Positions 1-7,845 of a DNA stretch of 64,000 bases are shown here, one piece after another. The notes beneath the pieces are model-generated. The model did no database searches and was not told where the DNA came from. It was given only the letters and a program-made list of their open reading frames with translations. The position numbers and the translations under genes are program-made. The first letter of the stretch is position 1. Every line of letters begins with the position of its first letter. The DNA is from Balamuthia mandrillaris (taxonomy: Eukaryota; Discosea; Longamoebia; Balamuthiidae), in NCBI GenBank assembly GCA_031835245.1, contig JAVKOQ010000104.1:62001-126000 (forward strand). Direction: 5' to 3'.

Positions 1-548
1 TAACTGTTGTAACTTTTTCTCAAAAATGGCCACACTTCGTTTTAATTCTTCGTTGGACGTTTTGCTGTCTTCCAAATCCCTTTGTAGTGTTGTTGTAAAT
101 AGAGATAATGAGAAAAGAGAAAGAGAAGAGAATACAGATGAGAAAGAGCATAGGAAACCTGGCATAGCGAGCTCGTTCCTGTTTGATCACGTTGATGAGG
201 TTGACAAGCTTTGCCTCGAGATCGTTGGACTTGTTTTGGGCTTCTTGATACTGTGTTTGTAACTGTTGTATCACTTGTTTGGCCTTAAAGGAGAAAGAAA
301 TTACAGCAATCGAGCGAGAAAGAGAGAGAGAGTTTAGATTAGATTCACAGAAGGATAGCGGAGCTTGGTCACTGGCTGCCCAAGGATCAGCCAAAGGAAA
401 TGAAACTGAAAGAAAACGGATAAATACTTTTTGAACGGCTTCAGAACCTCCAGAAACAGCTGAAAGTTGTTCCTTGAGTTTATTCATATCTTCTTTAAGT
501 TGGGTCTGCAGTTTGTTGACTTGGAGATAAGTAACTTTCGAAGAGAAT

Positions 549-584
<36 letters not shown>

Positions 585-1579
585 CGAAAGAGAAACGAAA
601 CGACGAAAGCGAACCTCTTTTGTTTGTGCTTCTTTTAACTGCTGTTGTAATTTTTCAAACTGAGGCTGGTTAGCTTGCAATTTCTCGGTTTGTTCTCTCT
701 CAGCTCGAAGAGCATCCGCCAACTTTCGCAGATTTGCTTCCAACAGTTTTATCCTAGATAAAGTGGAAATATGATAATTATGATAAGCAGACGAAGGTGA
801 GTAACAGGACAAGAAACAACAACCAACCTTTCTTGAGCAACCGCAGCTGCTTGCTTGTGCTCTTGGGCTTCTTTCTTGGCTTGTTCGATGCCTTGTTGTG
901 CTTCTATCAAGGCCTCTGTTGCAACAAACGCAAGGTACAAAGAAGAGCGATTATTTCACCATAAAACCGATAAAACACAAGTATACAGACCATTATTCAA
1001 AGAGTTGGTAGAGGTTGGACTTGGTAGGTCTGATGCCGTCTGTGAGGCGCAGCGTTACTTCCAGGATCATAGAGAGAAAGAGAGAGAAAGAGGGTTTACC
1101 AATCTACGAGAACGATCCGCGCGAACCACTTCGATCAATTTCAACAGCTTCGCTTCCAGCTGGTTGCATCGCTGTTCCGTTTGGTCTTTCTCCTCTTCCA
1201 ACTCCTTGTAGCTCTACATTCATTCGTGGTGGCATAGACGTTAAGGTGCTAAGTAACTCTCTTTCTTTTCCAATTGTTTGTTTGTTAAAAAAAACGTACA
1301 GCTTCTTGCAAGGCTCTTTCTTCTTTGATAGCCTCTATGAACTTGGCCAGCCTCTCTTTCAGCACTTCGACCTCCTTCTCCGCTTTATTGCAGCGAGCCC
1401 GAAGTTGGTCCAATGAAGGTTCCTTTGTTATTTATTTATTTTTTTTTTGGGAGGATTTTTTAGAAAAACAAAAAAAATAAAGTGGTCTTGGTTGTGCTTA
1501 CCTCCGAAGACTCATGCTCAGCGATGAACCTGTCCAAGTCGTCCCAAGGAGAACCCTTGGTACTGTCGTGTCGGCTCAT
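1..1579 (-). CDS. Multi-exon coiled-coil protein, 3' end beyond the window
   Basis: The start ATG is at 1579 on the minus strand and the first residues are MSRHDSTKGSPWDDLDRF. Exons read as 1579-1502, 1422-1300 and 1213-1100 (all phase 0), followed by short exons near 1050-990, 929-830, 756-616, 516-435, 281-165 and a last one running off the left edge. Each joins in frame at GT..AG sites. The product is almost entirely charged heptad coiled coil. A loose motif recurs at exon ends: LEAKLLKLIEVVRADRSRR, then SNDLEAKLVNLINVIKQER. This suggests exon-wise duplication of one coiled-coil block. No catalytic domain is visible, so a structural or scaffold role is inferred only. The introns carry GA-rich tracts (for example 550-582), which are pyrimidine-rich on the coding strand. 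The family is not recognised, and the C-terminal part is not seen. Confidence 0.75.
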
Positions 1580-2033
1580 CTTCTTTCGTTGTTTCTTTTA
1601 CTTTATTTTTTTGCTGTTGACTATTTCTGTCGACATTTATATTAAAATAGCTTCGGTTCGACGCTTGGCACAAGCACAATTTTTATTTTATTTTAAGATT
1701 TGGAATTGTCGGATCGACTCCCGACAGGTGCAATTTGTGTGGCACCGAGCCGTTGTGTAATGTTTCTGAAGGAATGGGTTTACATTCTTTCTGATAGGTT
1801 TGGGGATCCTTTCACCTTTATTTTACCGTCTCGGAACTTTTCCAGGTATTTGTTATAATGGATTAAACTTTGTTATTGTGAATTCAGGTTGTCGAACAAT
1901 AGCACAACACACACCGTTGTGGGACTATCCATGAGGAGAAAAAGAGAGACCAGAAGATTGCGGATGTGAGACAGAGACGCGTTGAGAATTTGGTTTAAAC
2001 TTACGGTAACAGAACAAAACTAGACAGAAAACA

Positions 2034-2423
2034 ATGAGGAGCAAACACCGTGGTGGCGCGACGCACGTTACCTCCAGCCAACTCTTCCGCTTGGACGTGA
2101 ATTTTACGGAGAAACTGCCTCACGGGCCCTACCTGGAGCAAGGGCAAGGCCCGACCCATTTCGTTCTCTACGTCCTGCCCACGGCCACCGTAGGGGACGT
2201 TCACTCCGTGTTTTACCGGTTCTTCGATGAGACCATCCAAAGGCAACAGGAGGGAATGCCCAGAGTGGCAAAGGTGAAGGTAAAGATGAGAATCTTGGAG
2301 ACAAAGTGCAAAGGCGGGGCGGTGACGGAGGGAGAGAAGTTGCAGGACCTGTTGGAGTCGGGAGAAGCCCTCTCGTTGACAGTGCGACAGACAGCAGCAG
2401 TGGGGTGTTGTACACTGTTCTGA
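2034..2423 (+). CDS. Small protein, possible ubiquitin-like fold, C-terminal CTLF
   Basis: This single-exon ORF of 129 residues lies divergent from the coiled-coil gene. From residue 18 the pattern FRLDVNFTEKLPHGP, then THFVLYVLPTATVGDV and an amphipathic stretch, resembles the beta-beta-alpha order of ubiquitin-like folds such as SAP18 or MUB proteins. This is weak pattern similarity, not a family match. The protein ends VGCCTLF. The last four residues could serve as a CaaX box, and a terminal Phe would favour geranylgeranylation. MUB proteins combine exactly such a fold with a prenylated tail, which makes them the most interesting alternative. No function is assigned. Confidence 0.6.
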   Translation: MRSKHRGGATHVTSSQLFRLDVNFTEKLPHGPYLEQGQGPTHFVLYVLPTATVGDVHSVFYRFFDETIQRQQEGMPRVAKVKVKMRILETKCKGGAVTEGEKLQDLLESGEALSLTVRQTAAVGCCTLF

Positions 2424-2443
2424 ACTCATCCTTGTTTGTTGCT

Positions 2444-2900
2444 TCACTTGTTTTTAAAATTTGTTTTTCCTGGAAAACCAGTTAAACCAATAAATAACTT
2501 CAGTTTTCCTCTTGCTGATTCTTGTTGTCCCGATGAAAGGGCAAAATAATTCTCGGAGTTTCTTGGTCTTCGAGATACCCTCCGAGAGAGAGGATGAAAG
2601 TGATTCGGTACGCAAGTTTCACAGTCACTCCATCGAGTTTTGACACTTTGTGATGGAAAGCGCGTGAGGAAGGACCATAAGAGGACAGTGGTGAGGTCGA
2701 ACTCAAGTTGGGCTGCAACTTTCTTGCCATAATCCGAGACAGACGTACTGTACGTGGAAGGGTTCACAAGACCTTAATCTCAACGGATACGACCCTGGAC
2801 CGGGAACGAACGGTAGCCAAGTAAAATGAGGGTTTAAGAAGCAAAACAGAAATCCACATTGTAAAATTACTCACGTGTCCGCCAACGATTAATTGTCTCA
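2444..2900 (-). other. Unresolved stretch; possible small minus-strand gene
   Basis: Between the end of the preceding gene and the first DUF1963 gene, the minus strand shows an ATG at 2900 (MRQLIVGGH) followed at once by a good donor GTGAGT. Further down is an open frame at 2730-2500 beginning MARKLQPNLSSTSPLSS. I could not find an acceptor that joins the two in frame. The downstream frame has protein-like composition (LGGYLEDQETPRIILPFHRD) but matches nothing known to me. It may be a small multi-exon gene or simply 3' UTR. Confidence 0.25.
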
Positions 2901-2926
2901 TCAATATAGGAGCAGAAACCACAAAC

Positions 2927-3239
2927 AAAAAAGTGATGGAAGAAGAACAGGTGCCTCCACAAGGAAACAAACGGAAGCACACATTTTTGGGTTCGGAGGA
3001 GAACTCGGAAGATGCTTCTCCGCACAAGGGGCAGCGACCAACAAAGCTGCCCCGCTCGGAGCAAGGCGGAGCGACCCACCAAGCAGACACACCTCCCACC
3101 ACCACACCAGCAGCACAACAAGAACAAGAACAAGAAGAGGAAGAAGAAAAAGCGGAAGCAAAAGAGCAGGAAGAAGAGGAGTTTCGTTTGAAGAGGGTGT
3201 GCTTCTGCCCATTGGTCAAGCGCACACAGAAGTTCCCTG
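2927..3239. repeat. Perfect direct repeat shared by the two DUF1963 genes (copy 1)
   Basis: From a few bases before the ATG to about codon 102, this block is base-for-base identical to 4497-4809 at an offset of 1570 bp. After 3239 the two genes diverge abruptly and visibly, at many sites. This boundary is what recent gene conversion or unequal exchange leaves behind. Confidence 0.9.
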
Positions 3240-4216
3240 GATGGCCACACTACCACGTCAGCACAAAGCTCTCGGACGACGGCATTCGACGTTATGTCTA
3301 TGGAGAACGGTACCCGTGGGAGGACCAAACTCTTGTTTCGCCGACAGGGCTCTCCAAGTTTGGGGGAAACCGTCCCTTCTTGCCAGAAGGAGAGGAGTGG
3401 CCCAAGTGCAAGAGCTGTGGTGTTCCTCTGGAATTCGTGTTTCAACTGCACACAAGGGACCTGCCACCAAGCCTCAAGCAAGGGGAAGAGGAGGACCCTT
3501 TTCTGAGTCGAGCTTTGGGGGAGCGTTTGCACCGTGATGACCTGGTGTTGCAATGCTTCAAGTTTTGCGAGAACCATGTTAGCAAGACAAGCGTGGTGCG
3601 TTGGGTGTGGGCTCCGGTGAGGCCAGTCTTTCCCAATCTCAAATGGAGAGCTGCAGAGGCTGTGTTGACCCTTCGTCAACACCCAGAGAAAGAGAAGGAG
3701 AAAGAGACCGTGGAGGAGAAGAAGGTGGAGGAGGAAGAAGAAGCAGAGGAAGAGGAAAAGGAACAAAAAGAACGGTTCTCGGAGACAGGTTCACCGGCGT
3801 TGCGTGAAGCACTGCCGCAAGACCTGATGGAATTCATTTCCGTGGTGAAACAAACGCTCCCGAACACCAATCAGCAACCACCGAAGAACCGCAGGATGGG
3901 GCACAACGAGGAAACAGTGGTTGGATGGAGCAGGTGTGAGGACACACCTGGTGATGATGCTGACGAGGTGGAAAACAGGTTGGGCCGAGAGATGACCGCT
4001 GAAGAAGTGGCCCTCCCCTCTGTGACCTGCACCTTCAAGCTTGGCGGCTGGATGGCGGTACCTTTTTGCGAAGACTCCTTGGACCCTGAGCCTTGTTGTC
4101 AAGAGTTTGTGTCCTTCATTGATGTTTTTGGCATTGGCCTCCAGGATAACTCCTATCAGTTCATTGGGCAATGCAATCTGCACGACCAACAAGTGCTGGG
4201 CTTCGTCTGGCACTAA
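2933..4216 (+). CDS. DUF1963 (YwqG-like) protein, upstream tandem copy
   Basis: This intronless ORF of 427 residues opens at MMEEEQVPPQG. Residues 1-85 are low-complexity and acidic or basic (EQEQEEEEEKAEAKEQ), then comes the conserved part. The motif GGNRPFLPEGEEWPKCKSCG is typical of the DUF1963/YwqG family (GG.P.LP....WP.C..C), followed by PLEFVFQL. A second half-repeat near the C-terminus has LGGWM, paired Cys (PCCQEF) and YQFIGQC. Between the halves lies a Glu/Lys-rich linker (about residues 245-285). The molecular function of DUF1963 proteins is not established. A paralogue follows in tandem 1570 bp downstream, with the first 307 coding bases identical. Translation of both looks intact, so neither copy appears to be a pseudogene. 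Confidence 0.7.
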   Translation: MMEEEQVPPQGNKRKHTFLGSEENSEDASPHKGQRPTKLPRSEQGGATHQADTPPTTTPAAQQEQEQEEEEEKAEAKEQEEEEFRLKRVCFCPLVKRTQKFPGWPHYHVSTKLSDDGIRRYVYGERYPWEDQTLVSPTGLSKFGGNRPFLPEGEEWPKCKSCGVPLEFVFQLHTRDLPPSLKQGEEEDPFLSRALGERLHRDDLVLQCFKFCENHVSKTSVVRWVWAPVRPVFPNLKWRAAEAVLTLRQHPEKEKEKETVEEKKVEEEEEAEEEEKEQKERFSETGSPALREALPQDLMEFISVVKQTLPNTNQQPPKNRRMGHNEETVVGWSRCEDTPGDDADEVENRLGREMTAEEVALPSVTCTFKLGGWMAVPFCEDSLDPEPCCQEFVSFIDVFGIGLQDNSYQFIGQCNLHDQQVLGFVWH

Positions 4217-4496
4217 GTCCGATTGTCTCTGTCAACTATCTTCTTTGTTGTCTTCTGCAAATAAAAAGTTATTGAACGCCGATGTTGATGCCCATGCTCT
4301 TTTATATTTTGATGAATACTCATGAGTAGATGATTCACCAGTGGTTAAAGAGTGAGAGGGAGAGTAGAAAACTAGAGAGATCCTCCTCCGTTGCTGGCAA
4401 CACCTCCTAATGTTGCGGGATTGGTATGTTGCTGCTTGTATTGTAATTCATTAGTGTCACCATCAAAAGAGGAGCAGAGCTACCAAAACCACAAAA

Positions 4497-4809
4497 AAAA
4501 AAGTGATGGAAGAAGAACAGGTGCCTCCACAAGGAAACAAACGGAAGCACACATTTTTGGGTTCGGAGGAGAACTCGGAAGATGCTTCTCCGCACAAGGG
4601 GCAGCGACCAACAAAGCTGCCCCGCTCGGAGCAAGGCGGAGCGACCCACCAAGCAGACACACCTCCCACCACCACACCAGCAGCACAACAAGAACAAGAA
4701 CAAGAAGAGGAAGAAGAAAAAGCGGAAGCAAAAGAGCAGGAAGAAGAGGAGTTTCGTTTGAAGAGGGTGTGCTTCTGCCCATTGGTCAAGCGCACACAGA
4801 AGTTCCCTG
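4497..4809. repeat. Perfect direct repeat shared by the two DUF1963 genes (copy 2)
   Basis: This is the partner of 2927-3239. The identity includes the A-run and GTG just before the start codon, and it ends at the codon after LVKRTQKFP. Confidence 0.9.
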
Positions 4810-5795
4810 ATGGGCAACACCACCTCAGCACAAAGCTCTCGGACGACGGCATTCGACGTTATATCTGGGAAAAAAAATGGCCACCGAAGGACACACCTCT
4901 TGTTTCGCCGACAGGGCTCTCCAAGCTTGGGGGAAACTGTCCCTTCTTGCCAGAAGGAGAGGAGTGGCCCAAGTGCAAGAGCTGCGGTGTTCCCCTGGAA
5001 TTCGTGTTTCAACTGCACACAAGGGACCTGCCGCCAAGCCTCAAGCAAGGGGAAGAGGAGGACCCTTTTCTGAGTCGAGCTTTGGGGGAGCGTTTGCACC
5101 GTGATGACCTGTTGTTGCAGTGCTTCAAGTTTTGCGAGAATGATGATGAGTGCAAAGGGGCTTATGCTAGTGAGACAAGCGTGGTGCGTTGGGTGTGGGC
5201 TCCGGTGAGGCCAGTCTTTCCCAATCTCAAATGGAGAGCCGCAGAGGCTGTGTTGACCTTTCGTCAACAAACAGAAAAAGCGAAGGAGAACGTGGAGGAG
5301 AAGAAGGTGGAGGAAGAGAAAGAGGAAGAGGAACAAAAAGAACGGTTCCCAAAATCAAAAGCGACAGGTTCACCGGCGTTGCATGAAGTGCTGCCGCAAG
5401 ACCTGATGGAGTTCATTTCCGTGGTGAAACAAACGCTTCCGAACATCAATCAGCAACCACCGAAGAACCTCAGAGTGGAGTACAACGAGGACACGGTGGT
5501 TGGATGGAGCAGGTGTGAGGACAGACCTGGTAATGGCGACAAAGAGGTGGAAAACAGGTTGGGCCGAAAGATGATTGCTGAAGAAAAGGCCCTCCCCTGT
5601 GTGAACAGCACCTTCAAGCTTGGCGGCTGGATGGAGTTTCCTTTTTGTGAAGACTCCTTGGTCCCTGAGCCTTGTTGCGAGGAGTTTGTATGCTTCGCTG
5701 ATATTTGTGGCATGTGCCTCCTGGATAACTCCTGTCAGTTCATTGGGCAATGCAATACGCATAACCAACAAGTGATGGGCTTCGTCTGGCACTAA
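4503..5795 (+). CDS. DUF1963 (YwqG-like) protein, downstream tandem copy
   Basis: This intronless ORF of 430 residues is the paralogue of the preceding gene. It has the same order: charged N-terminus, GGNCPFLPEGEEWPKCKSCG, PLEFVFQL, Glu/Lys linker, and a C-terminal half with LGGWM and PCCEEF. Relative to copy 1 it carries small indels, for example an added segment DDECKGAYASE after FCEN. Outside the identical 5' block it differs at many residues, so the duplication itself is older than the shared block. The last residues GFVWH are the same in both. Its role is unknown. Confidence 0.7.
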   Translation: MMEEEQVPPQGNKRKHTFLGSEENSEDASPHKGQRPTKLPRSEQGGATHQADTPPTTTPAAQQEQEQEEEEEKAEAKEQEEEEFRLKRVCFCPLVKRTQKFPDGQHHLSTKLSDDGIRRYIWEKKWPPKDTPLVSPTGLSKLGGNCPFLPEGEEWPKCKSCGVPLEFVFQLHTRDLPPSLKQGEEEDPFLSRALGERLHRDDLLLQCFKFCENDDECKGAYASETSVVRWVWAPVRPVFPNLKWRAAEAVLTFRQQTEKAKENVEEKKVEEEKEEEEQKERFPKSKATGSPALHEVLPQDLMEFISVVKQTLPNINQQPPKNLRVEYNEDTVVGWSRCEDRPGNGDKEVENRLGRKMIAEEKALPCVNSTFKLGGWMEFPFCEDSLVPEPCCEEFVCFADICGMCLLDNSCQFIGQCNTHNQQVMGFVWH

Positions 5796-6032
5796 GCCAA
5801 GATGATAAAGTGGAAGAGAAAGTTGGTGTCAACGTGGAAGACGAATAATACATAGCATAAGAGGTCTATCGATATTTCTGAAAAAATAGTAAATACTTTT
5901 GCAATTGTTGTCGATAAGATCAGCTTTCATTGGATACTATTTTTGGAATTTAATAATAGAATTATAAGCAAAACAACAGAATAAAAGAAAAGGACGATAG
6001 AAGCAGCTGAAGCCAAAGGACATCCCATCAAA

Positions 6033-6774
6033 ATGAAAGCAGATACGCCGGAGCTCCGCGTCATATTACTTGGAGAAGGAGGTGTCGGGAAAAGCTCTTT
6101 GGCCATTCGCTACATCTCCAACATGTGGGTGGAAGAATATGGTTCGTTACCTCTTTCTCGCTTGGCTCTTTCTTTCTTATTTTTTCTTTCTTTCTCTCTT
6201 TTTCTTTCTTTCTCTCTTTCTTTCTCTTTCTCTTTCTCTTTCTTTTCTCTCTTTTTCTTTCTTTCTTTCTCTCTTTCTTATCTCTTCCTCTTTCCTTGCA
6301 GATCCTACCATTGAAGACTGGTACCGGAAAATCATTACCATCGAAGAGAAGCCCTACCTGCTAGATATCTTAGACACCGCAGGGCCAGAAAGTTTTGATG
6401 CAATGTACGACGCTGGCATCAGACGATCCCAAGGTTTCCTCCTGGTCTTCGCCATCGACAACGCACAAACCGTTGAGAAAGCGTTCACCTACATGGATCG
6501 CATCGAGCTGGTCCATGACAAACCGCTCAACGAGATGCCGGTAGTTTTGGTGGCCACCAAAGGGGATCTGGCCCCTCAAGTGTCCTGCCCTGAGGTGGTT
6601 GCCAGAGCGAGAGGCAGAAGCCCGTTGATGCCCTTCGTTGAGACGAGCGCCAAGATAGATAAGAACGTGACTGAGGTGTTTGAGACGCTGGCCCGGCTGA
6701 TGATTGATATGAATGTGCCGTTGACGTCAGGCAAACGGAAGCATAGGAAAGACAATCGGTGTGTGCTCTCTTGA
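6033..6774 (+). CDS. Ras-type small GTPase with altered switch II and G4 motifs
   Basis: There are two exons, 6033-6141 and 6302-6774, giving 193 residues. The split codon (G|AT) restores Asp in YDPTIED. P-loop GEGGVGKSS, switch I DPTIEDWYRK, G3 DTAGPESFDAMYD, G4 position VATKGDL, G5 ETSAK and CaaX end CVLS are all visible. These place it in the Ras subfamily: a membrane-anchored, farnesylated switch. Two positions are abnormal. The residue matching Ras Gln61 is Pro, and the G4 Asn (NKxD) is Thr. Known Ras biochemistry says the first should cripple GTP hydrolysis and the second weaken guanine specificity or affinity. The gene may therefore be a constitutive or atypical Ras. The intron is almost pure CT tract. 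A decayed copy of exon 2 follows. Confidence 0.85.
6150..6294 (+). repeat. Intronic polypyrimidine microsatellite in the Ras gene
   Basis: The intron (6142-6301) is nearly all TTTC/TCTT units and runs directly into the TTGCAG acceptor. It stays open in frame as Phe/Ser/Leu, which is why the exons look fused in simple ORF views. Confidence 0.85.
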
Positions 6775-6899
6775 AGAGGGAGCCAAGCTTTGTTGGAAGT
6801 GCTCGCACTGTGGTTGCTTCCCTATGTTTGCTTCTCAAGCCTCTGTAAAGCCAATGTTTTTTCATTGGAGGTAACGAAAAGAACTAACAGTACAAAATA

Positions 6900-7275
6900 A
6901 CAAGAGAGGATATGGATCAGACCATGTATGACAGTAACATTAGACAATCTCGGGGTTTCCTTCTCCTCTTCGCCGTTGATAACGAACAATTCGTGGAGAC
7001 AATGTTTATTACACGAATCGCATTGAGACAATCCAGGGCAAACCGCTCAAAGAGATCCGGTGGTGTTGGCGACCTCCAAATGGGATCTGGCCTCTCAACT
7101 GTCCTATGCTGAGGTGACGGCCAGAGCAAGGAGACGAGCACAAAGGTGGAAATGAACGTGACGAAGTGTTTGAGACGCTGGCGAGATAGATTTATTGATA
7201 TGAATGTACCATTGACGTCAAGCAAACGGAAGCCTAGGAAAGAAAATTCTATGCGTTCTGTCCCGGGGAATAAAC
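6900..7275 (+). pseudogene. Decayed copy of the adjacent Ras gene
   Basis: Beginning at the equivalent of AMYDAGIRRSQGF (here TMYDSNIRQSRGFLLL), the sequence follows exon 2 of the upstream Ras gene through the KPLNEMP region, the GDLA segment, the SAK region and the C-terminal MNVPLTSGKRK. It contains several frameshifts and deletions: the NKxD and ETSAK blocks are broken and the CaaX end is gone. There is no P-loop. It is a relic of a tandem duplication, not a gene. No function is expected. Confidence 0.8.
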
Positions 7276-7453
7276 TGGAAAAGAAGTTTGTTTTGGCAAG
7301 CATAAAGCCAAAGAAGAATCGAAACTACACATCCATCTCACGCTTATTGCTATGCGAAGTCGGCATAACATTCCAGAAATTTTTGTCATGTTTATCAATA
7401 ATTAATTTTCATTTTTATTACAATCAACAAAAAAAAAACAGAACAGTAACACA

Positions 7454-7762
7454 ATGGAGAACGTGAACGTCAAGGCCGTTGTCTACGCTCTCTACGACGG
7501 CTTCACCTATGTGACCGGCCTCTACGCCCTGTTGCTCTGGCAAAGCCAACTGCGCATCGGCCTCTACCGCAGCGAGCCCTGCCGCAAGCTCTTGGGCTAC
7601 CTCGAGAAAGTCACCGAGCCGGCCCTCTCTCATTGCCGCAACATTCTCCAGCAGATTGGATTTCGCGAGGTGGCTGGGCTGGACCTCTCTCCAGTGGTGT
7701 TGATGGCTTTGCTTTACCTGGGAAAGCTTTACGCCCTTCCATTTATCTTCTCTTATTTCTGA
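7454..7762 (+). CDS. YggT/YlmG-family small membrane protein
   Basis: This is a single exon of 102 residues. An N-terminal hydrophobic helix (about 13-30) and a C-terminal one (about 82-100) flank a hydrophilic loop. The hallmark of the family is present: a TEPALSHCRNIL segment followed by GLDLSPVVLMALLYL, matching the pattern DPiL.p.R...P...G.DlSPiv. In bacteria and plastids, YggT/YlmG proteins are linked to envelope or thylakoid membrane organisation. The protein lacks a clear transit peptide. A plastid-type protein in an apparently heterotrophic protist is notable: mitochondrial use or lateral acquisition are both possible. Confidence 0.6.
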   Translation: MENVNVKAVVYALYDGFTYVTGLYALLLWQSQLRIGLYRSEPCRKLLGYLEKVTEPALSHCRNILQQIGFREVAGLDLSPVVLMALLYLGKLYALPFIFSYF

Positions 7763-7845
7763 AACAATAGCAATATTCTTTTGTAATGATCTTTTTTTTT
7801 TGAATTTAATTCTTTTTACATACTTTAAAATCTCTTATTATTTTG

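Noticed and set aside
4407-5336. 309-codon minus ORF over the second DUF1963 gene (and the similar 2867-3766 one)
   Set aside because: Both are shadows of the paralogous sense genes; they recur in the two copies only because the sense genes are duplicated.
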